From: an uncultured Pseudomonadales bacterium
GTDB taxonomy: Bacteria > Pseudomonadota > Gammaproteobacteria > Pseudomonadales > UBA7434
Reading direction: 5' to 3'
NCBI GenBank assembly: GCA_943788835.1
Contig: CALSRU010000012.1
Coordinates: 98,571 to 162,570 of the forward strand
DNA length: 64,000 nucleotides
Shown: positions 53,866 through 63,092 of the stretch, piece by piece
Layout: each line of letters opens with the position of its first letter
Numbering within the stretch: position 1 is the stretch's first letter
The notes under the pieces: model-generated
Databases searched by the model: none
What the model saw: only the letters and a program-made list of their open reading frames with translations
What the model was told of the DNA's origin: nothing
Translations under genes and position numbers: made by a program

Positions 53866-55491
53866 CTTAGCCTTAAGGCTGGCATTCAAAGCGGAAAAGT
53901 AAAAGCTTCTGGCCTCAACCCGATCCAGATCGAAAACGCCAAACCGGGTACGACTGATTGGCTTCTCACCAACACGCTAACCGACCCAGAGATTGTCTTT
54001 CTCAACCTCACTAGCGGGCGCAGTTCGACTATTGAAGGTTACTGTTCGTCTAACAGCGTGCGAGCGGGTGAGACGCTACAGATTATGGTGAGTGCGAATC
54101 CTGCTTCTGGGTTTGATCTTGATATCTATCGCACGGGTTATTATGGCGGAACGGGGGGACGGTTGGTCCGCAGCTATCAGGGACTGTCGGGCACACCACA
54201 ACCAGACCCGCCCGTCGGAGAAAATTTTTTGCGCGAATGCCAATGGGCGCCGGCGGTCACGTTCGATATCCCCCAGGATTGGCTGAGCGGCGTCTATCTC
54301 GGTAAATTAACGGCATTAACCAGTGGGATTCAAAGCTATATTATTTTCATCGTTAGGGACGACCGTCCTTGCGACTTACTTTTTCAATGCAGCGAGTTGA
54401 CCTGGAGTGCTTACAATCGCTGGCCGACCAACTATAGCATCTACACACGTCATACGCAGAACTGGTCGAATACCGGAGTACCCAGTGGAACCGTCAGCTT
54501 TAACCGCCCGTACGCACTTCTAACGCACCCAGTTAATCCCATAGATAAATCAGTTGGGGCTGGAGAGTTTCTACCGTGGGAATTTCCTTTGTCTTATTGG
54601 CTGGAACAGTATGGCTATGATGTGTCCTATATTTCCAATATCGATACGCATGCCGATCGCAATGGCTTGTTACGCACTAAAGGCTTTATCTCTGTGGGTC
54701 ATGACGAGTATTGGACTGAGACCATGTTCGATAATGTTCTCAACGCTCGCGATGCAGGCGTTAGCCTCGCGTTTTTATGTGGCAACTCGGCGATTTGTAA
54801 GGTGCCGCTGTTAGCCTCTTCGGACGGACAAGCCCATCGTGCCACCCGCCGAGAGGGCTGGTTTCTTCCGCTAGCCGATGGCCAAGTGGTACCGCCTGAG
54901 CTTATCAATGAGGCTGGATTTGAACCCAGTATCGGCCCTGATAGTGCGCTCTTGCTGGGTGCACGGCATCCGATCGGTCAGGGTCAAGCCGGTTTGGGTC
55001 AGGGTGCTGGTGATTGGACGTGTACGGCGCCAGGGCATTGGCTATTTGATGGTACGGGTATGCAAGCGGGTGATTCCATCGAGGGCCTCATCGGTTGGGA
55101 GTTTCATGGCGAACCTTTATTGGACCTACCCAGTATGCAGATTGTCGCAGAGGGCCCCGCGTTCAAAGACAATGGCGTGCAGAATGGCACCTACACCGCC
55201 ACCATCTACGACGGCCCCCATAATAATATCGTCTTTAATGCGGCAACCATTTGGTGGGCCAATGGCTTATCTAGTCCACCAGGACATTTAAATCCTTCTC
55301 GACACGGCATCGCTCAGCAAGGCCCAGACCCGCGCGTGCAGCAAATAACGAAGAACTTGTTTGATCGGATTGTTGGCGACAATGCGTTGGAGGTTCCGGC
55401 TACTAGCCTGATCGGTCTTGGTGTTTTGGCCGTTGCGCTAATCAGTAGCGGTATTGATAATATTCGTCGAGCGGTTAAGAACGGTCAGTGA
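53794..55491 (+). CDS. N,N-dimethylformamidase beta-subunit-like protein, Tat-exported
   Basis: 565 residues. Tat signal TRITRRGVLKGAAAIG at the start. The main body resembles the DMFase large-subunit C-terminal domain: LDIYRTGYYGGTGGRLV, FQCSELTWSAYNRWPTNYS and FISVGHDEYWTETM. Known enzymes hydrolyse formamides with iron; the true substrate here is open. The C-terminus VPATSLIGLGVLAVALISSG followed by DNIRR is hydrophobic and may be a degenerate IPTL-type anchor. AAAGGTGAG precedes the ATG. The first 72 bases lie in duplication copy 2, so the intact gene keeps its own promoter side through the repeat. Confidence 0.82.
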   Translation: MKKSEDFRTRITRRGVLKGAAAIGLSLKAGIQSGKVKASGLNPIQIENAKPGTTDWLLTNTLTDPEIVFLNLTSGRSSTIEGYCSSNSVRAGETLQIMVSANPASGFDLDIYRTGYYGGTGGRLVRSYQGLSGTPQPDPPVGENFLRECQWAPAVTFDIPQDWLSGVYLGKLTALTSGIQSYIIFIVRDDRPCDLLFQCSELTWSAYNRWPTNYSIYTRHTQNWSNTGVPSGTVSFNRPYALLTHPVNPIDKSVGAGEFLPWEFPLSYWLEQYGYDVSYISNIDTHADRNGLLRTKGFISVGHDEYWTETMFDNVLNARDAGVSLAFLCGNSAICKVPLLASSDGQAHRATRREGWFLPLADGQVVPPELINEAGFEPSIGPDSALLLGARHPIGQGQAGLGQGAGDWTCTAPGHWLFDGTGMQAGDSIEGLIGWEFHGEPLLDLPSMQIVAEGPAFKDNGVQNGTYTATIYDGPHNNIVFNAATIWWANGLSSPPGHLNPSRHGIAQQGPDPRVQQITKNLFDRIVGDNALEVPATSLIGLGVLAVALISSGIDNIRRAVKNGQ

Positions 55492-55555
55492 AATACACGC
55501 ATGAAAAATCCGCAGGATTAATAAAAACGTAGCCGCCATGGGCGGCATAAGCTTG

Positions 55556-55801
55556 CTAGCAGCCGCTGGAACCTGATCTTATTGAGTTATGCTCGCCGCT
55601 CCGCCTAGTAGTATTCACGTCTAACACAAACCATAAATAGCATCGAGAGAATACGCCGTTAAGGATAAGCATGATGGACACCGCAAAAATGAACCACTCA
55701 ATGCCATTGAGATGAGGCTGCATTACAAACCAGCTGCCTAGCGCTAGCCCCAGCATGACGCGGAGCAATCTCTCAATATTGCCTATATTCTTTTCGATCA
55801 T
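55556..55801 (-). CDS. DUF2892 small inner-membrane protein
   Basis: 81 residues with two hydrophobic helices (about 13-28 and 35-50). The start MIEKNIGNIERLLRVMLG is the usual DUF2892/YgaP-type opening (N-x-G-x-x-E-R). GGGAGGG lies 6 bases before the ATG. The cysteine-ended tail GSSGC is odd. Function unknown. Confidence 0.8.
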   Translation of the reverse strand: MIEKNIGNIERLLRVMLGLALGSWFVMQPHLNGIEWFIFAVSIMLILNGVFSRCYLWFVLDVNTTRRSGEHNSIRSGSSGC

Positions 55802-55975
55802 ATTAACCCTCCCGTTAAATCCTAGTTACGGTATGGGAAAAATTTTAGATCATTGGAGGACGGAAGCCTGTGTTGTTTGTTCTTAGAATCACAGAATTAT
55901 TAGCCGGTTTAGCCGGCTGATGTTGGCGTCAGGCGCTTATTGTCAGGCTATAGCAGTAAAGAAGGCTACAGCCAT

Positions 55976-56001
55976 AAAAAAGGCTACCGAAGTAGCCTTT
56001 T
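55976..56001 (-). terminator. Rho-independent terminator with UUCG loop
   Basis: On the minus strand GGCTAC-TTCG-GTAGCC is followed by six T, about 20 bases after the VPLPA-CTERM gene. UUCG is a very stable tetraloop. Confidence 0.9.
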
Positions 56002-56021
56002 GCACGGAACATTTATGTCGC

Positions 56022-56831
56022 TCAGTGTTTTCGTTTTATGCCAACCATGCCAAGCAGCGCCGAGGCAAAAAGCCAAGCTGCAGCGGGCACCGGAACGACG
56101 GTTTGTGTGACCACACCCGTGATACCCACAATGCTATTGGGGCTGAGTCCAAAATCAATTTCTAGGGACATTAGATCGTAGTCTAGGCTGCCCACAAAGC
56201 TGTTGGATGCATTGAAGGTTTGCCCACCACTACCAATGCCCGTTACAAAATAAGTCTCGCCAATATCGACACCTTTGTTCAGAAAACCCAACCCGCCGAC
56301 ACTGGAGTCGAACTCATTAGCGCTGAGTACATTGCCTGATACGGGCGCCGTTATTTGCGCTCCGGCAGAGGTTGTCGCGGTGAGCGAATAGTTCATGCTT
56401 GACGTGGCTAGAATGGGGCCTTCAATGGCTACAGGCAGATCGAAATTAAAGCCAAAGGTGGCTCCCATTGCTCCGGTTGACGCGCCCACACCAAAACCCA
56501 ATATGGGGTCTGCATTACCCGATAGCGACGACACACTCACCGTGTTGCCACCTACATTCCACATTAACGTGCCCATTTGGCTATTTATTGATGTAGCGTT
56601 GGTGCTGCTGGCCTCCAAGTTTAATGCAATATCGCCGGTGGTTGAGTTGTAAAGCAGTTCGCCATTGCCAATGCCAATATTAGCGTTCATATCAATTGAA
56701 AAACCAACTGAGCATATTGGTGCTCCGCCGCATTGCACAATAACTCCGGCGTGGGCTTGCGATAGTGATAGGCTTGCGCCTAAAACTGCGGCGCCAGCTG
56801 CAAGGATCGACTGGGGAATCGTTACCTTCAT
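56022..56831 (-). CDS. VPLPA-CTERM secreted protein
   Basis: 269 residues. Signal peptide to about SQAHA. Middle is a repetitive small-residue beta-rich region (NANIGIGNGELLYNSTTGD) with no recognised enzyme motif. C-terminal VPVPAAAWLFASALLGMVG and IKRKH form a VPLPA-CTERM/PEP-CTERM sorting signal. GGAG lies 8 bases before the ATG. Own terminator downstream. Likely a cell-surface or exopolysaccharide-associated protein. Confidence 0.83.
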   Translation of the reverse strand: MKVTIPQSILAAGAAVLGASLSLSQAHAGVIVQCGGAPICSVGFSIDMNANIGIGNGELLYNSTTGDIALNLEASSTNATSINSQMGTLMWNVGGNTVSVSSLSGNADPILGFGVGASTGAMGATFGFNFDLPVAIEGPILATSSMNYSLTATTSAGAQITAPVSGNVLSANEFDSSVGGLGFLNKGVDIGETYFVTGIGSGGQTFNASNSFVGSLDYDLMSLEIDFGLSPNSIVGITGVVTQTVVPVPAAAWLFASALLGMVGIKRKH

Positions 56832-57099
56832 GCTTTTTACTCCTTATTCTGGGGCTCTTTGAGCAATTATATTATTGCGCCCGAGTTTATCACTATGTTC
56901 AGTTAACACACAATAGTTATCGTCGTTTTGGTTGCCGTGCGGCGGGTATAGCAGCTTTTTGCTTGCCGCGAATAATAACCTTTCGCCGCCGCCGTTGAGC
57001 TCATACGTGCTTTCGAAATTGCTACCTTCGAGTTAAAAAAGCCAATATTTTCAATGCTTTGTAGTTTTTATCACAGAAGGCAGCGCGCTCGGCTATTTG

Positions 57100-57468
57100 T
57101 TACTCGGGTAGCATTGAAGAATGATGCTCCACAATCATCCACCGTTGCCCATTCCAACGATACACAAAAGTAAATCGGGCTTGAACGCTAGACTGGTCTT
57201 TGAAGGAGAATGTGTAGACGCCTGAATTGATCGCTATATCGCTGAAAACGCGCACATTCGCTTCGTCAATTTTTCCTTGCGGGCCTTTCGCGAGAAAGTG
57301 TACGAAGTAATCTTCGATTTCTTCATGATTGTGCCGAACTTTATTCGATACAGTGGGTAGTAAGATAGCGTTGGCTTCATACAAAGCCGCCACATTTTTT
57401 GGATTACCCGTTTGCAGAGCGTCATTCCATTCATCGAATAACGAGCTTATATCGCCGCGTGCCATCAT
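57100..57468 (-). CDS. SnoaL/CaMKII-association-domain-like protein
   Basis: 122 residues of the NTF2-like fold. LFDEWNDALQTGNPKNVAALYEANAILLPT opens the SgcJ/EcaC-CaMKII_AD type. The end FTFVYRWNGQRWMIVEHHSS is diagnostic of the family. Single-domain and cytoplasmic; function of bacterial members is generally unknown. Two adjacent ATGs at the start. Confidence 0.83.
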   Translation of the reverse strand: MMARGDISSLFDEWNDALQTGNPKNVAALYEANAILLPTVSNKVRHNHEEIEDYFVHFLAKGPQGKIDEANVRVFSDIAINSGVYTFSFKDQSSVQARFTFVYRWNGQRWMIVEHHSSMLPE

Positions 57469-57556
57469 TAATATCCTTGTAGAAAAAAGTGGCTATGGTA
57501 AAAACCGCACCGCGTTTAGTCAATATGCGGGCAGCTCAACAATCCGGTTCGGTCAA

Positions 57557-57745
57557 TTATTCACTGCACTCTCGTGTTATTTTCACCATTCTTTGCTGCA
57601 GTTGCTGCTGCAGAATTTTTCTGGTGTAAGGCTTCATGGTTCTCCATTTTTGGCACTCCTGCCGAGTGCGAGCGCAGCCTAAACACCAGCCACTAGGGCC
57701 GGAAAAGTCACAGGTATCGATGCAAGGGCTTTTATGTCGCTTCAT
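57557..57745 (-). CDS. DUF1289 small cysteine-rich protein
   Basis: 62 residues with the family pattern SPCIDTCDFSGPSGWCLGCA and a downstream cysteine in TRQEC. Likely binds a metal or iron-sulfur cluster. Occurs widely in proteobacteria; role unknown. Confidence 0.85.
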   Translation of the reverse strand: MKRHKSPCIDTCDFSGPSGWCLGCARTRQECQKWRTMKPYTRKILQQQLQQRMVKITRECSE

Positions 57746-57805
57746 TGTTTACCTTCATTTCAAGCACTGTTAATTTCTCAGCTTAGTGATCAATGACAAT
57801 AACCG

Positions 57806-58243
57806 TCATAGCGACCGTAATGTTTGTGTAATGCCGTTCTCAAGTTGCCGAAAGCGGTTAAACTCTTCAAAGAGTCGGTCTTCTAAATTTTTGAAATTCA
57901 GTGGCAGTGTCCGTTGAAAAATACGGTAGCCTGTACCTATTGTCTGGTAGCCTTTCCAGCTTTTAATACGTGCTCCTTCTAGGGCTAAAAACTTTTCAAT
58001 GAATTCATGTTGACTAGGGCAATCTTCCTCGGCATGCATGCCAATCGGGAACGCTTTTTGTTTAATTTGAGGCGCCTCAATAAATGTTTCAAAATGGATC
58101 CCTCCCTGACTCTGATTATGCCAATCGAGCTTATAAAGCTGGAGATAAGCCCCTCGGTTATAAATTTCCCAGTCATCGTCAAACCAGTGCGACTGTTTCA
58201 GCTTCTTCTCAAGGTTGCGAAATACTTTTTTTATATCTTTCAT
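57806..58243 (-). CDS. Hypothetical protein, 145 residues
   Basis: Cytoplasmic, rich in aromatic residues (SHWFDDDWEIYNRGAYLQLY). It contains GGIHFETFIEA and ends with a helical FEEFNRFRQLENGI. No family recognised, but the even coding character and independent ATG support a real gene. It lies 59 bases after the COG0523 gene on the same strand and may be co-transcribed. Confidence 0.65.
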   Translation of the reverse strand: MKDIKKVFRNLEKKLKQSHWFDDDWEIYNRGAYLQLYKLDWHNQSQGGIHFETFIEAPQIKQKAFPIGMHAEEDCPSQHEFIEKFLALEGARIKSWKGYQTIGTGYRIFQRTLPLNFKNLEDRLFEEFNRFRQLENGITQTLRSL

Positions 58244-58302
58244 ACCAGCAAATTCCCAATCGTAAGCCGCTCATCGAGCACGGTGCTGTACTGTGCCTTC
58301 AT

Positions 58303-59649
58303 TTAGGTCAAGCACGTTTCTAACGAGCGGCGAATAAAAGCATCGTCAAGTTCTTTACCAATAAAAACAATCCGACTAAACGGCTGCTCATCGCCCCATG
58401 GTTTGCCTCTTTGACTGCCCACCATCATATGCACGCCTTGAAAAACCACTTGATGATCTTCGCCCTCAACACCGAGCACACCCTTCATGCGGTAGATGTC
58501 TGGCCCTTGTATTTCCAGCAAAGCGCTAAGCCATCCGTTGACCTTGGCTAAATCGAGTAATCCAGGTAATTCAATCGCCACTGAAGATACGGCGTCATCG
58601 TGCTCATGCTCCGGATTAAAAAAGTGTTCTGCGACTGGCTTATATTCGCGATCGTCTTGATCTAATAGCGTTAATTGAAACTCTTCTGGCGTGTGCTGAG
58701 AAAAAATAGCCACTTTTTTGGCTGTCTCTGTGACGAAGTGAAATTCATAGGAATCTTGGCCCTCTAGTTGCAACCGGTAGCACTGGCCCATATCAGTGAT
58801 CGATTGGGAGTGAGACAGTGATTCTTGTGGCTTGGAAAACTCAACAAACACCGTTTCTGCAAGCGCTATGACACCGGATTCAGACACCTCATCAATTTCA
58901 GAAAGCAAAAAAGTCATGTCGGGATCCGGGCCGTTAGCTAATTTAAAACGGTAGTGACCGGCGGGTAGCTTGCAAATCCCGCCCCATTCAAAAGGATATT
59001 CAGGCTCCAGAAAATTAGGCTTCATTTCTACTGCACGTGCTAGGTTGAAGCCGCCAATATCGAGTAATTCGGCAATCGGTGCATTAGCCATTGTTGCCGC
59101 ATAAACACCAGCCATTTGATTGATGTCGCGCAAGCGGGCTTCTAACTTGAGAATATCGCCTTCGGTAACCAAATCAGCTTTGTTGAGTATTATACGGTCG
59201 GCGAAAGCAACCTGCGCCATAACTTCATCGGTATTGTCATCAAGATGTGCGCCAATATGTTTGGTGTCGACCAGCGTTATAATGCCATCCAGCTCGTATT
59301 GTTCACTAACGCTTTGGTCTGCAAAAAATGTCTGTGCAACGGGTCCTGGGTCTGCCATGCCGGTTGTTTCTAAAATAACGCGGTCAAATTTTTCTCTACG
59401 CTCAGCTAGTTCACCTAAAATCCGAATTAAATCGCCGCGTACTGTGCAGCAAATGCAACCATTGTTCATTTCAAAAACTTCTTCATCGGCATTGATGACT
59501 AAGTCCTGGTCTATACCAATTTCGCCAAATTCGTTTTCGATGACGGCGATACGCAGGCCATGATCTTCCGATAAAATTCGATTGAGTAGAGTGGTTTTTC
59601 CGCTACCAAGAAAGCCTGTGATGACGGTGACGGGTATTTTTTGAGTCAT
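58303..59649 (-). CDS. COG0523 GTPase metallochaperone (ZNG1/YciC-like)
   Basis: 448 residues. G3E GTPase: Walker A GFLGSGKTTLLNRI, metal site GCICCTVRGD, switch ETTGMADPGP and NKAD. The C-terminal CobW_C domain has an EHEHDD stretch that may bind metal. Zinc-responsive members insert or deliver zinc to target proteins. Lies 44 bases after znuA in the same direction. A second COG0523 gene at 63089 flanks the same cluster. Confidence 0.9.
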   Translation of the reverse strand: MTQKIPVTVITGFLGSGKTTLLNRILSEDHGLRIAVIENEFGEIGIDQDLVINADEEVFEMNNGCICCTVRGDLIRILGELAERREKFDRVILETTGMADPGPVAQTFFADQSVSEQYELDGIITLVDTKHIGAHLDDNTDEVMAQVAFADRIILNKADLVTEGDILKLEARLRDINQMAGVYAATMANAPIAELLDIGGFNLARAVEMKPNFLEPEYPFEWGGICKLPAGHYRFKLANGPDPDMTFLLSEIDEVSESGVIALAETVFVEFSKPQESLSHSQSITDMGQCYRLQLEGQDSYEFHFVTETAKKVAIFSQHTPEEFQLTLLDQDDREYKPVAEHFFNPEHEHDDAVSSVAIELPGLLDLAKVNGWLSALLEIQGPDIYRMKGVLGVEGEDHQVVFQGVHMMVGSQRGKPWGDEQPFSRIVFIGKELDDAFIRRSLETCLT

Positions 59650-59693
59650 GCCTCTTACCTTGTAGTTGGATGAGTGTGTTAAATATTTTCGTC

Positions 59694-60584
59694 TTAATTT
59701 TTTGTAAATGTCTTGATTAACGATTCAATATTATGTTGCATCATTCTTAAGTAAGTGTTTGCCGGGCCGTCAACTTCACTGAGTGCATCAGAATAAAGGC
59801 GACCGCCTATGGCCACCTGGGTCTCAGCCGCAATGAGCTCAAGGAGGCGAGGGTTGTTGATGTTGCCCACAAAGATGGCTTGCACATCTTGCTCGCGTAT
59901 TTGATCAATGATTATGGCCACATCTTCTGCCGAGGCCTCGTCTTCTAAGCTGAGCCCTAGAGGCGCTAAAAAGCGGATGTTGAGCTCGCGACCTAGGTAG
60001 CCAAAAGAATCATGGCTAGTTACGACGATGCGCTTATTCTCGTCAATCCGTGCCATTTCCTTTATCAGCGAGTCTTCTAGGGCGCGTAGTGCAGCTAAAT
60101 ATTTATTGTGGCGTTCTTGAAACTCGTCGGCATGATCGGGCCGCAGTGTGATCAAGCTTTGGGTGATGTTGTGTAGATACACACGAATATTTTTAAAACT
60201 CTGCCATGCATGCGGGTCAACTTCGCCACTATTTTCAATTGCATTAACACCTTCGCTAGCAATTAGCTGTGCATTTTGATAGCCGCTATTTTCAATTAAG
60301 CGTGTTATCCATCCTTCGAAGCCTAAGCCGTTAAAAACGACTAGATCAGCGTTGGCAATGGCAACTGCATCCGATGGTTTCGGTTGATACATATGAGCAT
60401 CACTGTTACGACCTACCAAATTGGCTACGCTGACGTGGTTGCCGCCGAGTTCGTTGACTAAATCGTTCAAAATAGAAAAACTAGTGACAACACGAATGGC
60501 AGAGTTTTCGGCACTCACGGAGTGGGCTATGCATAGCAGCAGCCAAAAGAGGCTTTTTAAAACCGATGATGGATTTTTCAGCAT
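59694..60584 (-). CDS. znuA: Metal ABC transporter substrate-binding protein (ZnuA-like)
   Basis: 296 residues, signal to about HSVSA. Cluster A-I metal-binding lipoprotein-type fold. Visible ligand regions: DAHMYQPKPSD, DPHAWQ, SHDSFGYLGREL and the C-terminal YSDALSEV aspartate. There is no long histidine-rich loop as in E. coli ZnuA, so manganese is an alternative. Neighbouring COG0523 and DUF1826 genes favour zinc. Follows the permease by 4 bases. Confidence 0.85.
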   Translation of the reverse strand: MLKNPSSVLKSLFWLLLCIAHSVSAENSAIRVVTSFSILNDLVNELGGNHVSVANLVGRNSDAHMYQPKPSDAVAIANADLVVFNGLGFEGWITRLIENSGYQNAQLIASEGVNAIENSGEVDPHAWQSFKNIRVYLHNITQSLITLRPDHADEFQERHNKYLAALRALEDSLIKEMARIDENKRIVVTSHDSFGYLGRELNIRFLAPLGLSLEDEASAEDVAIIIDQIREQDVQAIFVGNINNPRLLELIAAETQVAIGGRLYSDALSEVDGPANTYLRMMQHNIESLIKTFTKN

Positions 60585-60588
60585 GTCC

Positions 60589-61455
60589 TTATCCTGCTAA
60601 GTGGCGCTTGGGGTAGTATTTTTTTAGGAGTCCTCCATTAACGCCCAAAAATAGGGATAAGAGATAAACGACCCCTAAAGAAAGAACGATAGCTGGCCCT
60701 GTGGGCAGATCAAAATAGAAGGAGATTGAAAGGCCGGTGTAGCAACCAGAAAAACCAATGGGTAGAGAAAAGAGTAAAATGCCATCTAGTGTTTTGGCCC
60801 AGAATCGCCCCGCTGCTGCCGGCAATATCATAATGCCAATAGCCATCAATGTGCCTAACGCATGAAAGCCAGCGACTAAGTTGATGACCATTAGGAATAA
60901 AAAGCCAAAATGGGCGGCTGAGCTTGCCTTGCCCGTGCGGCGCAAAAAAGACGGGTCTACGCACTCAATAACCAGCGGGCGATATAAGACGGCCATCAGC
61001 AACAAGCTAACTGTGCTGATGCTCGCCAGTAACCACAGAGCAGCATTATCCAAGGCTAATATGTTGCCAAAGAGCACGTGAAACAAATCGACATTACTAC
61101 GCTTGAGCGAGATAACGAGCACGCCTAGAGCGAGCGAGATTAAATAAAAGCTTGCGAGGCTAGTGTCTTCTTTTAAATGCGTACTACGAGCAACCCACCC
61201 TGCGAGAGCGGCAACGACTAGCCCTGCTAGTAAACCGCCCATAGTAAGCCCTATTAACGATAAGCCTGATAGCAAGTAAGCGATGGCAGCACCGGGTAGA
61301 ATGGCGTGTGCCATCGCGTCGCCTGTTAGGCTCATGCGCCGTAGGGTCATAAAAATTCCGACGGGCACAGCACTGATGCAAACTGCTAAGCTACCTACTA
61401 AGGCGCGCTGCATGAATAGATATTCGGTAAAGGGATAGAATAAAACAGAGGCCAT
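60589..61455 (-). CDS. znuB: Metal ABC transporter permease (ZnuB-like)
   Basis: 288 residues, about eight membrane helices, of the ABC-3 family (PF00950). Typical blocks: FMTLRRMSLTGDAMAHAILPGAA near residue 37 and IGIMILPAAAGRF near 210. ATG 61455 is chosen because it starts a helix properly and follows the ATPase stop by one base; an earlier in-frame start would overlap znuC. Confidence 0.87.
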   Translation of the reverse strand: MASVLFYPFTEYLFMQRALVGSLAVCISAVPVGIFMTLRRMSLTGDAMAHAILPGAAIAYLLSGLSLIGLTMGGLLAGLVVAALAGWVARSTHLKEDTSLASFYLISLALGVLVISLKRSNVDLFHVLFGNILALDNAALWLLASISTVSLLLMAVLYRPLVIECVDPSFLRRTGKASSAAHFGFLFLMVINLVAGFHALGTLMAIGIMILPAAAGRFWAKTLDGILLFSLPIGFSGCYTGLSISFYFDLPTGPAIVLSLGVVYLLSLFLGVNGGLLKKYYPKRHLAG

Positions 61456-61456
61456 G

Positions 61457-62188
61457 TCAGGCGGCCCCTTGCATGCAGTCGTTAGCATCTTCATCGAAAT
61501 TTTCAGAGAGTTTTCGTGCGCGCTCTAAGTTTTCTGTGGTGAGGACTTTTTTAGTTGGGCCCTGACTAATGCACTCGCGGGCTAATAACATGGTCCTAGG
61601 GCAGTATTGCTTAGCATACTCAAGGTCATGGGTGACCATGATGATGGTGCGCTTATTTTCATGCCATTGCTCGATAACTTTGGTGAGGTCAGATAAGGTC
61701 TTTGTGTCAATGGCATTGAAGGGCTCATCGAGTAAAATCACCGGCTGGTTTTGTACCAATACGCGGGCGAAGAGGCTGCGTTGCAACTGACCACCCGAGA
61801 GTGTTCCAATCATGCGATGTTCAAAGCCCTGCAAACCAACTGCTGCAATAGCCTCTTGGCAACGCTCGCAGTCGGCGTGGCTGAGTGATTTTGAGAAGCC
61901 AAGCTCCTCCCATAAACCCGTCATTACCAGCTGTAATACTGTGATAGGAAAGCTTTTATCGAGTTGCGCTTGCTGCGGTAAGTAAGCCACCGTGCGTGGA
62001 TCTAAACCGTTAATGGTACCTTCATCAATCGTGCTCAATCCGGCCATCGCGTTAAGCAGCGTTGATTTTCCTGCACCATTGGGACCGACAATTGCGAGCC
62101 ATTCGCCTTGTGGAATAGTGGCGGTTAGGTGGTGAATCGCCGGATGTCGCTCATAGGTCAGCGTAAGGTTGGTGACGTGAATAGTCAT
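61457..62188 (-). CDS. znuC: Metal ABC transporter ATPase (ZnuC-like)
   Basis: 243 residues. Walker A GPNGAGKST, signature LSGGQLQRSLFAR, Walker B ILLDEPF and the H loop MVTHDLEY. Energises import of the metal. The start overlaps the stop of the small upstream frame by 4 bases, and the stop touches znuB, so the order small ORF-znuC-znuB-znuA is one unit. Confidence 0.9.
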   Translation of the reverse strand: MTIHVTNLTLTYERHPAIHHLTATIPQGEWLAIVGPNGAGKSTLLNAMAGLSTIDEGTINGLDPRTVAYLPQQAQLDKSFPITVLQLVMTGLWEELGFSKSLSHADCERCQEAIAAVGLQGFEHRMIGTLSGGQLQRSLFARVLVQNQPVILLDEPFNAIDTKTLSDLTKVIEQWHENKRTIIMVTHDLEYAKQYCPRTMLLARECISQGPTKKVLTTENLERARKLSENFDEDANDCMQGAA

Positions 62189-62307
62189 GGTGAATCAGTG
62201 ATGCCCAGTATCAGTAGCCAGGTGATTGCGCTTAAGCTAACGGCTAGAGCAAGGCGGGAAAAAACACTCCAATATAGAAGGGGCTTGATGATTTTCATTT
62301 TAGTCAT
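62185..62307 (-). CDS. Possible 40-residue membrane protein coupled to znuC
   Basis: Frame starting MTKMKIIKPLLYW at ATG 62307 and ending in the ATGA overlap with znuC. One hydrophobic helix (about 14-35). It could be a real membrane micropeptide or simply a leader that couples translation. An in-frame upstream start would give 68 residues. Confidence 0.45.
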   Translation of the reverse strand: MTKMKIIKPLLYWSVFSRLALAVSLSAITWLLILGITDSP

Positions 62308-62402
62308 ATCGTATTTTTCATGCGTGCGGCGAGTGAAGAGCATTTTGCGGATGGCTATGTATGAGAGCGGCAGAAAAATTCTTAGTTGCATTATGGTTTT
62401 GC

Positions 62403-63092
62403 TTACTGACTAAAATCCAGTGTTAGTAAAAGGCGGCGTTCACTGGCCGCTAGGGCAGGCGAGCGATGCACCAAGCCTGCGTTGGTATTGCCCTCCCAAA
62501 TTTCGCCTTTTAATAGCGCTACGTCACCGCATTTAAGCTGCTGAATGTCGTGTTGGTTGTGATACAGACCCGATTGGCTGTCGGGTTTGCCATTGCTTCC
62601 ACGCCCCAGTTTTTCGCGGTTTACCGTTTCATGCGGCAACCACTCTGTAGCAACGCCTTGAAAGGTTGTGGCTAGGCGACAGGGTATTCGGTCGACGTGA
62701 AAGCGTGGGCACATTGCACTATCAAGCGCCGACAAGCGCAGGCCGACTGCCTTGAGTTCAAAAAGATAGCAAAACATGTCGACCAACTCGGCAATGTTTT
62801 CGCAAAGCTCGGATTCGGCCTTGTGCCCTAAAGATGTGTTTACGTTGGCAAGAATGCTGTTGGAGGCAACGGTAGTAGTTAAATTAAAGGTTGCCTGTGA
62901 TGTTAAAAAGTTCTTAACCGAATGTTGCACTGCTGCGGGTAATTCACGCTGCCAAATAGCGATATTGGTTTCGTCATTGTAGATGTCAGCCAGAATACTC
63001 GGTTCGTCACCATAGGCTGCGCGACGAGTCTTTGGGCTATTGTCAGAGAAGCTTGTAAAGCGGGCCGCTTGGTTGGCACTTAAAGTACTCAT
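62403..63092 (-). CDS. DUF1826 protein
   Basis: 229 residues. Conserved blocks IWQRELP, MCPRFHVDRIPCRLATTFQG and LKGEIWEGN...LVHRSP are characteristic of DUF1826; the H-x-D and late H may bind a metal. The family often lies in zinc-responsive (Zur-type) gene clusters beside COG0523 proteins. Its start overlaps the stop of the upstream COG0523 gene in ATGA. Confidence 0.83.
   Translation of the reverse strand: MSTLSANQAARFTSFSDNSPKTRRAAYGDEPSILADIYNDETNIAIWQRELPAAVQHSVKNFLTSQATFNLTTTVASNSILANVNTSLGHKAESELCENIAELVDMFCYLFELKAVGLRLSALDSAMCPRFHVDRIPCRLATTFQGVATEWLPHETVNREKLGRGSNGKPDSQSGLYHNQHDIQQLKCGDVALLKGEIWEGNTNAGLVHRSPALAASERRLLLTLDFSQ

Noticed and set aside
55532..55546. Hairpin GCCGCC/GGCGGC after the DMFase-like gene
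   Set aside because: Very short loop and no T tract; no support as a terminator.
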